Shown here piece by piece: positions 16,011 through 24,032 of a stretch of DNA of 64,000 nucleotides. The stretch lies in assembly GCF_026967925.1 (NCBI RefSeq), contig NZ_JAPVBI010000001.1:1635894-1699893 (forward strand), in the 5' to 3' direction. A program made the position numbers and the translations under genes. The stretch is from Modestobacter sp. VKM Ac-2985. GTDB taxonomy: Bacteria; Actinomycetota; Actinomycetes; Mycobacteriales; Geodermatophilaceae. Each line of letters begins with the position of its first letter. Position 1 is the stretch's first letter. The notes beneath the pieces were generated by a model. The model saw only the letters and a program-made list of their open reading frames with translations, was not told where the DNA came from and did no database searches.

Positions 16011-16754
16011 GTGACGAACTCCCCGGCCACCGCCGCGCAGGCCCCCGCCCGCACCGCGGCGATCTGGGCCGCGCTCGACCCGCTGGTCACGGCCGGCTCC
16101 CCGCTGCAGGTCCTCGACCTCGGCGGCGGCAGCGGGATGTTCGCCGTCCCGCTCGCCGCCCTCGGCCACCAGGTCACCGTCGTCGACCCCAGCGCCGATG
16201 CGCTGGCCACCCTGCACCGCCGGGCCGCCACCGTCGGCGCGGGCGACCGGGTCCGTGGCGTGCAGGGCGACGGCGACCGGATGCTCACCGCCCTGCCCTC
16301 CGGTGACCTCTTCGACCTGGTGCTGTGCCACTTCGTCCTCGAGGTGGTCGACGAGCCGGCCAGCACCCTCCAGCAGCTCGCCAGTGCGCTGCGGCCCGGT
16401 GGACAGCTCTCCCTCGCCGTGGCGAACCGGGCCGGCGCCGTCCTCGGGCGGGCGATCAGCGGGCACCCGGTCGAGGCGGTCGCTCTCCTGGCCGACCGCG
16501 ACCCGGCCCCCGGCCGCGGCGGCCACGTCCACCGGCGGTTCGACCCGGCCGAGCTGCTCGCGCTGCTCGCCGGCGCCGGGTTGGAGCCGGGGGAGTGGCA
16601 CGGCGTCGCCGTCGTCGCCGATCTGCTGGGCGCCTCCTCCGGCGCCGACCCCGACGCGCTGCGCGCGCTGGAGCTGGCCCTGTCCGGCACCTCGCCCTAC
16701 CGGGACGTCGCCACCGGCCTGCACGTCCTCGCCACCCGCCCGGCCGCCGGCTGA
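16011..16754 (+). CDS. Class I SAM-dependent methyltransferase
   Basis: A 247-residue Rossmann-fold methyltransferase. Motif I reads VLDLGGGSGMFAVPLAALGH near residue 30, followed by VTVVDPSADALATLHRR and FDLVLCHFVLEVVDEPASTL (motif IV). The C-terminal RFDPAELLALLAGAGLEPGEW segment resembles CmoA/UbiE/tRNA-modifying or small-molecule methyltransferases of the Methyltransf_11 type. The start is a GTG with a -10-like box directly upstream and no Shine-Dalgarno. The phosphodiesterase gene follows after 20 bp. The substrate is not identifiable from sequence. Confidence 0.8.
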   Translation: MTNSPATAAQAPARTAAIWAALDPLVTAGSPLQVLDLGGGSGMFAVPLAALGHQVTVVDPSADALATLHRRAATVGAGDRVRGVQGDGDRMLTALPSGDLFDLVLCHFVLEVVDEPASTLQQLASALRPGGQLSLAVANRAGAVLGRAISGHPVEAVALLADRDPAPGRGGHVHRRFDPAELLALLAGAGLEPGEWHGVAVVADLLGASSGADPDALRALELALSGTSPYRDVATGLHVLATRPAAG

Positions 16755-16774
16755 CCCGGCCGCCGGCCGAGCCG

Positions 16775-17944
16775 ATGAGCCTGCCCGACGAGTTCGGCGT
16801 CCCGCCCTACGGGAGCGCCACCCTCGCCGACGTGCTGCCCAGCGCGGCCACCGCCCTCGGCGTCCCGGTGCACCGCGGCGACCTGCCCGTCGACCCGCTC
16901 GACCTGACCGCCGCCGTGGCCGGCGCCCGCCGGGTCGCCGTCCTGCTGGTCGACGGCCTGGGTGCGGAGCTGGTCACCGCCCACCCGGGTCAGGCACCGG
17001 TGCTCAACGCGCTCGGCACCCCGGTCGGCACGCTGTCCGCACCGTGTCCGAGCACCACCCCGGTCAGCCTCGTCACCCTGGGCACCGGCCTGCCGCCGGG
17101 CAGCCACGGCGTGCTCGGCTTCGTCACCGCGGTGCCCGGCGAGGAGCGCACCCTCAACCACGTCCACTGGGACGACGACCCCGACCCGCTGCGGTGGCAG
17201 GCCCAGTCGACCGTGTTCGAGCAGGCCACCGCCGACGGCGTCTCCTGCACCGTCGTCGCCCCGCACGCCTTCGCCGGCTCCGGCCTCACCCGCGCCGCCT
17301 ACCGCGGGGCCGACTACGCCAGCGCGTTCAGCCCCGGCGACCTGGTCGCCGGGATGCACGCCGCACTGCGCACCGGCGAGCGCAGCCTGGTCTACGGCTA
17401 CACCGCCGACCTCGACCTGACCGGGCACGTCCGCGGCGTCGACTCGGCCGCCTGGCGCGCCCAGCTGGGCATCGTCGACCGGCTGGTGGAGCAGCTGGCC
17501 GAGGGGCTGCCCGACGACGCGGTGCTGCTCGTGACCGCCGACCACGGCATGGTCGACGTCCCCGACGACACCCGGCTCGACATCGGCGCGGAGCCCGCGC
17601 TCACCGAGGGCGTGCGGCTGCTGGCCGGTGAACCCCGCGCCCGGTACGTGCACGCCGAGCCCGGGGCCGCCGAGGACGTGCTCGCGGCCTGGCGCGCGGT
17701 GCTCGGGCATCGCGCCTGGGTGGTCAGCCGGGCGGAGGCGGTCGCCAGCGGGGTGTTCGGGGAGGTCCAGGAGCAGCTGGCCGACCGGATCGGCGACGTC
17801 GTCGCGCTGGCCCGGGGCAGCTGGGCGTTCACCGACGTCCAGCGGGACCCGTTCGGGTCGATGCTGGCGGCCTACCACGGCTCCCTGACCCCCGCAGAGC
17901 TGGCGATCCCGCTGCTGGCCGCCCGCGGTCGGGCGCTGGGCTGA
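16775..17944 (+). CDS. Alkaline phosphatase superfamily phosphodiesterase (nucleotide pyrophosphatase type)
   Basis: A 389-residue enzyme of the type I phosphodiesterase / nucleotide pyrophosphatase fold, without an obvious signal peptide. Metal and catalytic motifs are all present: VLLVDGLGAELV (first Asp), the nucleophile Thr in PSTTPVSLVTLGTGLPPG, DLDLTGHVRGVDS (Asp and His) and VTADHGMVD (Asp-His). Such enzymes hydrolyse nucleotide or phospholipid-type phosphodiesters at a two-metal site. It follows the methyltransferase closely and is convergent with the sucrase-ferredoxin gene. The substrate is unknown. Confidence 0.82.
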   Translation: MSLPDEFGVPPYGSATLADVLPSAATALGVPVHRGDLPVDPLDLTAAVAGARRVAVLLVDGLGAELVTAHPGQAPVLNALGTPVGTLSAPCPSTTPVSLVTLGTGLPPGSHGVLGFVTAVPGEERTLNHVHWDDDPDPLRWQAQSTVFEQATADGVSCTVVAPHAFAGSGLTRAAYRGADYASAFSPGDLVAGMHAALRTGERSLVYGYTADLDLTGHVRGVDSAAWRAQLGIVDRLVEQLAEGLPDDAVLLVTADHGMVDVPDDTRLDIGAEPALTEGVRLLAGEPRARYVHAEPGAAEDVLAAWRAVLGHRAWVVSRAEAVASGVFGEVQEQLADRIGDVVALARGSWAFTDVQRDPFGSMLAAYHGSLTPAELAIPLLAARGRALG

Positions 17945-17986
17945 ACGTCCGGCGCTGAACGGCAGGCGCTCCGCGCCGGCCGGGGC

Positions 17987-18985
17987 TCAGCCCTGAGCCG
18001 GTGTCGCCGCCAGCCGCAGGGACAGCGGGTGCCAGGTGCGCCAGTGGCCCGGCTGCGGGGCGGCGCAGGTGAGCCGGTGCGACTCCGCCGACAGCCTGCT
18101 CTCCACGGTGACCACGACGTCGCCGTCCGGGCCGGCCAGGGTCACCTCGAACCGCTCGATGCCGGGCGCGGGCGACGGCAGCCCGGTCACCCGACGCGGC
18201 GGCAGGTCGCCCACGCCGAGCAGGCCGAGCTCCCCGCGGGCGTGGTGCTGCGCCGCCTGGGCGGCCGGGGCCAGCCCGGCCCGCCCGCGCAGGAACGGGA
18301 GCGCGACCTGGCCGGCGGCGTGCGCGGCGAGCAGCACCTGGCCGCCTTCGGGCACCTGCCCGTAGACCAGCCCCCAGGGCAGGACGACGACGTTCGCGGC
18401 GAACCGGTCACCGCCCAGGTGGCTGGTCTCCCAGACATCGGCGGCCGCCCCGGCGGCGGGCAGTGCCCGGGCGAGCGGCCGGCCGCGGACGGCGCAGCAG
18501 ACGTCGTGCGCGCCGTGCGTGCAGACCAGGTACGTCGGCACCTGCGTCGGCTCGCCGATCGAGCCGTCCCAGGGCAGCTGGAGCAGCTCGGCGTCATCGG
18601 CCCGGGTCGACCACCGGACGGTCTCCCGGCCCGGGGTGGTGTCGGCGACGGCCCAGCGGCGACCGGAGTCCGACAGCCGCTCGCCGGGCCGGCGCACCAT
18701 CTGGATCCGCATGCCCAGTTCGCGCGCCCGGGCCGCCAGCCGGGAGGCGACCCGGCGGTCGAACCGGGACTCCAGCAGTGCGTCGCGCCCCCACGGGCCG
18801 GGCTGCTCGACCAGCAGCCAGCGCCGGGCCGGTGGCGCGGTGGCGACGGGTGAGTCGCCGCGGAGGAGCGCCTGCACCGAGCAGCGGGCCGGGTCCAGTC
18901 GCCCGGCCGGGGTGGACCGGAGTGGCGGGGTGGGCTGGACGGGACCGATCGGCTCAGGCCCCACCGGTGTCGCCACGACCCCCAT
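17987..18985 (-). CDS. Sucrase/ferredoxin-like family protein
   Basis: A 332-residue protein of the Suc_Fer-like family, whose C-terminal part is a thioredoxin-like [2Fe-2S] ferredoxin fold. Cluster-associated residues are seen in VCTHGAHDVCCAVRGRPLA (H-x4-CC pattern) near residue 155 and SHLGGDRFAANVVVLPWG near residue 190. The role is not established; the group name comes from an old yeast annotation. The first 32 bp overlap the end of the JmjC gene; the conserved domain begins only near residue 33 (ARCSVQALLRGD), so the true start may lie later. Confidence 0.8.
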   Translation of the reverse strand: MGVVATPVGPEPIGPVQPTPPLRSTPAGRLDPARCSVQALLRGDSPVATAPPARRWLLVEQPGPWGRDALLESRFDRRVASRLAARARELGMRIQMVRRPGERLSDSGRRWAVADTTPGRETVRWSTRADDAELLQLPWDGSIGEPTQVPTYLVCTHGAHDVCCAVRGRPLARALPAAGAAADVWETSHLGGDRFAANVVVLPWGLVYGQVPEGGQVLLAAHAAGQVALPFLRGRAGLAPAAQAAQHHARGELGLLGVGDLPPRRVTGLPSPAPGIERFEVTLAGPDGDVVVTVESRLSAESHRLTCAAPQPGHWRTWHPLSLRLAATPAQG

Positions 18986-20321
18986 CGTGCCCGGCGGTGG
19001 CGGCCGGTGCCCCGGCGGTGGCGTCCGGCACGACCGCGATCGCCTCGGTGACCAGCCGGCGGGCCAGCGTGAGCTGGTCGGCCGCGTCCAGTCCGGGCAG
19101 GTCCCCGACCTTCAGCTCGCCCGCGGCGAACAGCGCGGCCAGGGCCGGGTGCGTGCTGGCCGGCAGGTCGTGGGTGCGGCGACCGGCGACCAGGGCCACC
19201 CGGTCGCCGTCCGGGTCGCGCAGCTGCAGGCGCAGCAACGGCCGCACCTGCAGCACGGTGTCGACCGCCAGCGCCGCGATCGCGCTGGACTGGGCCAGTG
19301 GTGACACCGGGGCCGGCCGCACCTGCGCCCAGGTACGGGCCCGCAGCGCGTCGGCCACGGCCGCCGGGTCGACCTCGCCGAGCCAGCGCTGCAGCCCGGA
19401 GAGCACTGCGGCGACGTCCTCGGCGGTGGTCGACGGGTCGGCCAGGTCGACGCCGAGGGGGAGGGAGCCGCGCAGCGCCGGGTCCTCCGCGGCCAGGGTG
19501 CGCACCTGGTCCAGGGCGGACTCCACGGCGCCCCACCGGGTCACCGAGTGCACGCCGACGGTCAGGTGGGCGCTGATCTCCCCGAGCGCGACCGCCGAGT
19601 GCAGGTAGCCGCGGGGCAGGTAGAGGGCATCACCGGGACGCAGCACCGCGTCGATCACGGGCGGGCGCTGCGCGGCGGCGGCGACCTCGTCGGCGCGATC
19701 GGTCCAGGGGTGGGTGCGCAGCGGGTCGGTGAGCACCGGCTCGTGGATCGTCCAGTGCTTCTCGCCGGCGACCTGCAGCACGAACACGTCGTGCACGTCG
19801 TAGTGCGGGGAGAACCCACGTGAGGACGGCGGGGTGATGTAGGCGTTGACCTGGGTGGGGTGCCCGAGGTCGGCGGCGAGCTGGCCGGCGAACTCGATCA
19901 CCGGCGGCCACAGCCGGTGCAGGCCCTGCAGGACGACGGTGCTGCCGTCGGCGAACAGCCGCAGCACCGCGTCGGAGGAGACCTGGTCGGCCACCTCGGC
20001 GCCCGCGCCCTGGGGGCTGGTGAAGCGCTTGGCGTCGACGACCGCGCCGTCCTTGGCGATCCGCAGGAAGGGGGTGCGCAGGCCGCGGGTGCTCAGCAGC
20101 TCGTCGACGGCGGCCAGGTCGAGCAGGTCGGTGAAGGTGCCGCCGAGCTCGGCGGCGGTGGAGAGCAGGGGCCGGCGGGACCAGTGCTCGGCGGCGAACA
20201 CCTCCGGCTCGACCCGGATGCACCGGCGCAACGCGGGGCGGGTGGGGCTCCCGGCCCAGGGGCGGGCGTCGCCCTCCTCAGCGGAGGACGACGCCCGGTC
20301 CTGCAGTTCTGGGTCGAGCAC
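18954..20321 (-). CDS. JmjC-domain (cupin-4) 2-oxoglutarate oxygenase
   Basis: A 455-residue cupin-4/JmjC protein resembling the ribosomal-oxygenase group (YcfD/RoxA, MINA, NO66), which hydroxylates Arg or His side chains with Fe(II) and 2-oxoglutarate. The iron triad is clear: His173 and Asp175 in SPHYDVHDVF, and His241 in LPRGYLHSAV. The C-terminal 200 residues are helical and include a winged-helix-like part. The GTG at 20321 starts two bases after the stop of a 98-residue Gly-Ala-Asp repeat peptide, so the two are coupled. That peptide is the obvious candidate substrate; a ribosomal protein is the alternative. Confidence 0.85.
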   Translation of the reverse strand: MLDPELQDRASSSAEEGDARPWAGSPTRPALRRCIRVEPEVFAAEHWSRRPLLSTAAELGGTFTDLLDLAAVDELLSTRGLRTPFLRIAKDGAVVDAKRFTSPQGAGAEVADQVSSDAVLRLFADGSTVVLQGLHRLWPPVIEFAGQLAADLGHPTQVNAYITPPSSRGFSPHYDVHDVFVLQVAGEKHWTIHEPVLTDPLRTHPWTDRADEVAAAAQRPPVIDAVLRPGDALYLPRGYLHSAVALGEISAHLTVGVHSVTRWGAVESALDQVRTLAAEDPALRGSLPLGVDLADPSTTAEDVAAVLSGLQRWLGEVDPAAVADALRARTWAQVRPAPVSPLAQSSAIAALAVDTVLQVRPLLRLQLRDPDGDRVALVAGRRTHDLPASTHPALAALFAAGELKVGDLPGLDAADQLTLARRLVTEAIAVVPDATAGAPAATAGHDGGRGDTGGA

Positions 20322-20323
20322 GG

Positions 20324-20620
20324 TCAGGCCGAGCCGTCCGCGCCGCCGTCGTGCTGGCCGGGCGTGCCGCCGCCGGCACCGGAGTCGGCCGGGCCCTCGG
20401 CCCCGCCGTCCGCGCCGCCGTCGTGCTGGCCGGGGGTGCCGCCGCCGGCACCGGAGTCGGCCGGACCCTCGGCGCCACCGTCGGCGCCACCGTCGGCACC
20501 GCCGTCGGCGCCACCATCGGCACCGCCGTCCGCGCCACCGTCGTGCTGACCCGGGGTGCCCTCGGCACCGCCGTCGGCGGGGCCCTCCGTGCTGGTCATG
20601 TCGTCGTCGTCGAGCGCCAT
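20324..20620 (-). CDS. Gly-Ala-Asp repeat peptide, possible JmjC substrate
   Basis: A 98-residue peptide of unknown family. It starts MALDDDDMTSTEGPADGG and continues as GGAD/GGAE repeats. Three copies of GTPGQHDGGADG lie at residues 21-32, 61-72 and 85-96, each with one His (26, 66, 90). It has no Cys, no aromatic residue and no signal peptide, and is strongly acidic. The ATG has a strong GGAGGA site seven bases upstream, which argues that it is translated. It lies directly before the JmjC oxygenase, whose relatives hydroxylate His, Arg or Asp. A modified peptide (RiPP-like) or a hydroxylated low-complexity protein are both possible; neither is shown. Confidence 0.65.
   Translation of the reverse strand: MALDDDDMTSTEGPADGGAEGTPGQHDGGADGGADGGADGGADGGADGGAEGPADSGAGGGTPGQHDGGADGGAEGPADSGAGGGTPGQHDGGADGSA
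20355..20560. repeat. Tandem and direct repeats inside the Gly-Ala-Asp peptide gene
   Basis: A block of about 65-70 bp encoding the EGPADSGAGGGTPGQHDGGADG unit (22 residues, given here in parts: EGPADSGAGGG, TPGQHDGGADG) occurs twice. It is followed by a run of 12-bp GGADG-coding repeats. Copy number may vary between strains by slippage. Confidence 0.75.
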
Positions 20621-20718
20621 GGCTCCTCCGATCGTCGAGGTCGTGGCCACCGGTCGGCGACCACCTGGCCCAGTTCTACCGCGATGATCGACTCCCCACA
20701 CCTCCTGCCCGCCCACAG

Positions 20719-20738
20719 TCCGGTCGTGCACGACCGGA
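20719..20738. promoter_or_regulatory. 20-bp perfect palindrome, candidate operator
   Basis: Half-site TCCGGTCGTG followed directly by its exact reverse complement. It lies just upstream of the -10-like CATAGT at 20744-20749, so it covers the -35 to -15 region of the acyl-CoA dehydrogenase promoter. It is also in the divergent spacer to the repeat-peptide/JmjC pair. It suits a TetR- or MarR-like dimer. Confidence 0.55.
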
Positions 20739-20743
20739 TGCGG

Positions 20744-20757
20744 CATAGTCCGGTGCG
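20744..20757 (+). promoter_or_regulatory. Leaderless-type promoter for the acyl-CoA dehydrogenase operon
   Basis: CATAGT at 20744-20749 lies eight bases before the ATG at 20758, which has no Shine-Dalgarno. Transcription would start at or next to the ATG. Confidence 0.4.
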
Positions 20758-21759
20758 ATGAGCGCATCAGGGACGGTCGGGACAGGCCCGGGTCGAGCCG
20801 CCGCTGCGGCGGTGGACGGCACCGCCGCCGCCTTCCGCGCCCTCCTCGCGGAGGGCTGGTCGCCCCCGCGGCCCGGCGCCGGCGCCACCCTCACCCGGTG
20901 GCGGGCGCTGGCCGCCGTCGCCGAGCGGGACCTCTCGCTGGCCCGGCTGGCCGAGGGGCACGCCGATGCGCTGGCCGTGCTCACCGAGCTCGACGGGCCG
21001 CCCGTGCGGCCCGGGTCCCGGCTCGGCGTGTGGGCGGCCGAGCCACCGGACGGGCAGGTCACCGCCACGTCCTCCGCCGACGGCTGGCGGCTGGACGGGC
21101 GCAAGCGGTGGTGCTCCGGCGCCGGGTCGCTCACCGCCGCCCTGGTCACCGCGAGCGCCGAGGACGGGCGCCGGCTGTTCCTCCTCGACCTCCGGCACCC
21201 CGGGGTGGCGGTCGACGCCTCGCCGTGGGTCAACGCCGGCATGGCCGGTGCCGAGACCGCGGACGTCCACCTGCGCGACGTCCCCGCCGTGCCGGTGGGC
21301 GGCCCGCGGGCGTACCTGGACCGGCCCGGCTTCTGGCACGGCGGGATCGGGGTCGCCGCCGTCTGGGCCGGTGGGGCGCGGGGCGTGGCGGCGGCCCTGC
21401 ACGACGCCGCCGTCCGGCGCGGGCCCGACCCGCTGCGGGACGCGGCCCTCGGCGCGGTCGACGTCGTGCTCGCCGGGCTGGACTCGGCGCTGCAGGTCGC
21501 CGCCGCGGAGGTCGACGCCGACCCGCTCGACGCCGCCGGGGAGGCCCAGCTGCGGGCCCAGCGGGTGCGGGCGCTGGCCGCCCGCGCCGGCGAGGAGGTG
21601 CTGGGGGTCGTGGGACGGGCACTCGGCGCCGGACCGCTGGCCCACGACGCCGGGCACGCCGCCCGCGTCGCCGACCTCACCGTCTACCTGCGGCAGCACC
21701 ACGGCGAGCGGGACGTCGCCGCGCTGGGTGCGCTGGTCCGCGAACGGGGGAGCCGGTGA
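20758..21759 (+). CDS. Acyl-CoA dehydrogenase-like protein
   Basis: A 333-residue acyl-CoA dehydrogenase homologue, shorter than the usual 380-400. The middle beta-domain is recognisable (GQVTATSSADGWRLDGRKRW then FLLDLRHPGVAV), and the C-terminal helical part (LRAQRVRALAARAGEEVLGV, ALGAGPLAHD) resembles the flavin-contact region. The N-terminal helical domain is reduced. It is the first gene of a four-gene overlapping operon (PIG-L deacetylase, methyltransferase, glycosyltransferase), which suggests a role in making or modifying a glycolipid or acylated small molecule rather than beta-oxidation. No substrate can be named. Confidence 0.75.
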   Translation: MSASGTVGTGPGRAAAAAVDGTAAAFRALLAEGWSPPRPGAGATLTRWRALAAVAERDLSLARLAEGHADALAVLTELDGPPVRPGSRLGVWAAEPPDGQVTATSSADGWRLDGRKRWCSGAGSLTAALVTASAEDGRRLFLLDLRHPGVAVDASPWVNAGMAGAETADVHLRDVPAVPVGGPRAYLDRPGFWHGGIGVAAVWAGGARGVAAALHDAAVRRGPDPLRDAALGAVDVVLAGLDSALQVAAAEVDADPLDAAGEAQLRAQRVRALAARAGEEVLGVVGRALGAGPLAHDAGHAARVADLTVYLRQHHGERDVAALGALVRERGSR

Positions 21760-22505
21760 GCACGGGCGGGGACCGGATCGCCGCACCGGGCACCGAGGAG
21801 GCCGACTGGGCCGCCTGGCTGCCCGGCACCGACTGGCCGGTCTGGACGCCGGACCCGGCCTGGAGCCGGGTCGCGGTCTGCGCCGCCCACCCGGACGACG
21901 AGGTGCTGGGCGCGGGCGGTGCGCTCGCCCGGCTGGCGGCCGCCGGGGTGCAGCTGGACCTGGTCGCGGTCACCGACGGGGAGGGCAGCCACCCCGGCAG
22001 CACGGTGCTCACCCCGGCTGAGCTGGCGTACGCCCGGGTCGCCGAGACCGAGCACGCCCTCGCCGCCCTCGGGGTGAGCGCCCGGGTCGTCCGGCTGGGC
22101 CTGCCGGACTCCGGCCTGGCCGCGCGGGAGGCCGAGCTCACCCGGCGGCTGGCCGACGCCGTCGCCCGCTGCGACGCCGTCCTGGCACCGTGGTCCGGCG
22201 ACGCGCACCCCGACCACGAGGCGGTCGGGCGGGCCGCCCTCACCGCCGGCCGGACGGCGGGCGTGCCGGTCTGGCAGTACCCGGTGTGGGCCTGGCACTG
22301 GGCGACGCCGGGGGACCCGCGCGTGCCGTGGCACACCGCCCACCGGGTGCCGCTGTCGCCGCGGGAGCAGGCGGCCAAGCGGGCCGCGGTGGCGTGCTTC
22401 CTCACCCAGGTCCGGGCGCTGGGGCCCGGCGCGGGTGACCGCGCGGTGCTGCCCCCGGACGTGCTGGCCCACTTCGACCGCGACTCGGAGGTGCTGTTCC
22501 GGTGA
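21756..22505 (+). CDS. PIG-L family deacetylase
   Basis: A 249-residue LmbE/PIG-L zinc amidohydrolase. The metal motif AHPDDE (His45, Asp47-Asp48) and the later HPDHEAVG segment (about residue 151) are intact. The family removes acetyl groups from N-acetylglucosamine conjugates, as in mycothiol or GPI precursors. The GTG overlaps the stop of the acyl-CoA dehydrogenase (GTGA), and the stop overlaps the next GTG. The operon partner is a methyltransferase, not a mycothiol gene, so this is probably a different amino-sugar conjugate. Confidence 0.82.
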   Translation: MSTGGDRIAAPGTEEADWAAWLPGTDWPVWTPDPAWSRVAVCAAHPDDEVLGAGGALARLAAAGVQLDLVAVTDGEGSHPGSTVLTPAELAYARVAETEHALAALGVSARVVRLGLPDSGLAAREAELTRRLADAVARCDAVLAPWSGDAHPDHEAVGRAALTAGRTAGVPVWQYPVWAWHWATPGDPRVPWHTAHRVPLSPREQAAKRAAVACFLTQVRALGPGAGDRAVLPPDVLAHFDRDSEVLFR

Positions 22506-23110
22506 GCCTGCCGCCGTCCTTCTTCGACGCGATGTACGCCGCGGCCGAGGACCCCTGGTCGATGCGCACCCGGTGGTACGAGCGGCGCAAGTACTCCCTC
22601 ACGACGGCGGTGCTGCCGCAGGAGCGGTACGGGGACGGGCTGGAGGTCGGCTGCTCGGTCGGCGAGCTCACCGCCCGCCTGGCCGGCCGCTGCGACCGGT
22701 TGACCGGCTGGGACGCCAGCGCCGCAGCGGTCGCCCGGGCCACCGCCCGCGTCGCCGGCGCCGGGCAGGTGCGGATCGAGCAGGCCGCCGTCCCGCACCG
22801 GCCGCTGCCGCAGGTCGACCTGCTGGTGCTGTCGGAGGTGCTGTACTACCTCGACGCCGCGGACCTGCAGCGGTTCCTGGCGCAGGTGCCCGCCGCGGTG
22901 CGGCCCGGCGGCACCGTGGTGGCCGTGCACTGGCGACACCCGGTGCCGGAGTACCCGCAGACCGGTGACGCCGTCCACGAGGCCCTGCGCGCGGCGCTGC
23001 CCTGGCCACGGGTCGCCACCCACGAGGAGCCGGACCTGCTGCTGGACTGCTGGGTCGCGGCCGACGACCCCCGGGCGGCGTCGGTCGCCGCCGCCGAGCA
23101 CCTGTGGTGA
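22502..23110 (+). CDS. SAM-dependent methyltransferase, NodS-like
   Basis: A 202-residue NodS-type methyltransferase. It starts PPSFFDAMYAAAEDPWSMRT and RWYERRKYSLTTAVLPQERY, which is the typical NodS-family opening, then motif I LEVGCSVGELTARLA and VDLLVLSEVLYYLDAADLQ. NodS N-methylates de-N-acetylated chitooligosaccharides. Following a PIG-L deacetylase, N-methylation of a freed amino group is an attractive reading, but it is inferred. The GTG overlaps the PIG-L stop. Confidence 0.8.
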   Translation: MSLPPSFFDAMYAAAEDPWSMRTRWYERRKYSLTTAVLPQERYGDGLEVGCSVGELTARLAGRCDRLTGWDASAAAVARATARVAGAGQVRIEQAAVPHRPLPQVDLLVLSEVLYYLDAADLQRFLAQVPAAVRPGGTVVAVHWRHPVPEYPQTGDAVHEALRAALPWPRVATHEEPDLLLDCWVAADDPRAASVAAAEHLW

Positions 23111-23123
23111 CCGGGGAGCGGCG

Positions 23124-23858
23124 GTGAGTCGGGTCGAGCTGCTCGGGGTGGTGGTGCCCGCGAGGGACGAGGAGGAGCTGCTGCCCCGCTGCCTGGCCGC
23201 GCTGGCCGCCGCCGCCCGCGCGCCGGAGCTGGCCGGCACCGCGGTCCAGGTCGTGGTGGTGGCCGACGGCTGCACCGACGGGACCGCCGCGGTCGCCCGG
23301 CGGGCCGGGGTGACCGTGCTGGTCGACGGTCGCGGGGGCAACGTCGGGGCGGCCCGGCGCCGCGGCGTGCTGCGGGTGCTGGCCGATGCGGGCCGCACCG
23401 GGACGCCGGCCGACCGGGTCTGGGTGGCCGCCACCGACGCCGACAGCCGGGTCCCGGAGGACTGGCTGGTGCTGCAGGTGACCGCAGCGCAGTCCGGGGC
23501 GGACGCCCTGGTCGGCACGGTCGAGGTCGACGACTGGACCGGGTTCCCGGCCGAGGCCGTCGCCGCCTTCACCGCCGACTACGGCGCCTGGCGGGCCGGT
23601 GGACCCGGCGCCGTCCACCCGCACGTCCACGGTGCGAACCTGGGCGTGCGCGGCAGCGCGTACCTGCAGGCAGGTGGCTTCCCGGCCTTGGCCGTGGACG
23701 AGGACCGCAGCCTGGTGGACGCGCTCGGGCGGGGCGGGTGGAACGTGCTGCGCGCCCCGGCCGGGCCGGTGCGCACCTCCGCACGCCGGGTGCCGCGGGC
23801 ACGAGGTGGTCTCGGCACCGACCTGGCGCACCTGGCGACGCGGTTCGACGCCGGCTGA
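23124..23858 (+). CDS. Family 2 glycosyltransferase
   Basis: A 244-residue GT2 protein without membrane helices. Motifs are LLGVVVPARDEEELLPRCL, VVVVADGCTDGTAAVARRAG, RGGNVGAARRRG, the metal-binding DAD in WVAATDADSRVPEDW, and VDEDRSLVDAL near the C-terminus. GTG start, 13 bp after the methyltransferase stop. It is the last gene of the acyl-CoA dehydrogenase/PIG-L/NodS/GT2 operon, which together could build a modified amino-sugar glycoside. The donor and acceptor sugars are unknown. Confidence 0.8.
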   Translation: MSRVELLGVVVPARDEEELLPRCLAALAAAARAPELAGTAVQVVVVADGCTDGTAAVARRAGVTVLVDGRGGNVGAARRRGVLRVLADAGRTGTPADRVWVAATDADSRVPEDWLVLQVTAAQSGADALVGTVEVDDWTGFPAEAVAAFTADYGAWRAGGPGAVHPHVHGANLGVRGSAYLQAGGFPALAVDEDRSLVDALGRGGWNVLRAPAGPVRTSARRVPRARGGLGTDLAHLATRFDAG

Positions 23859-24032
23859 CGCCGGTCGCCTCGTGCAACGACTGCCCGACCACGGGGGGCG
23901 CCGGGCCGGGCCGGACGCGGCGCCGGCTTCATGACGATTGGGTCACGGTCCCTCGCCGTGTCGTGGACGGCCTGTCCCGGCCGGGCACCTCAGGAGGTGC
24001 CAGACACGACGACGCACGAGAGAGGACCGGTC

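Noticed and set aside
20355-20560. Possible CRISPR-like array
   Set aside because: The repeats are contiguous, of 12 bp or about 70 bp, and translate into a regular peptide; no unique spacers or cas genes.
20351-20761. Plus-strand frame opposite the Gly-Ala-Asp repeat peptide
   Set aside because: The repeats keep several frames open; only the minus frame has a good ribosome site, a sensible start and coupling to the JmjC gene.
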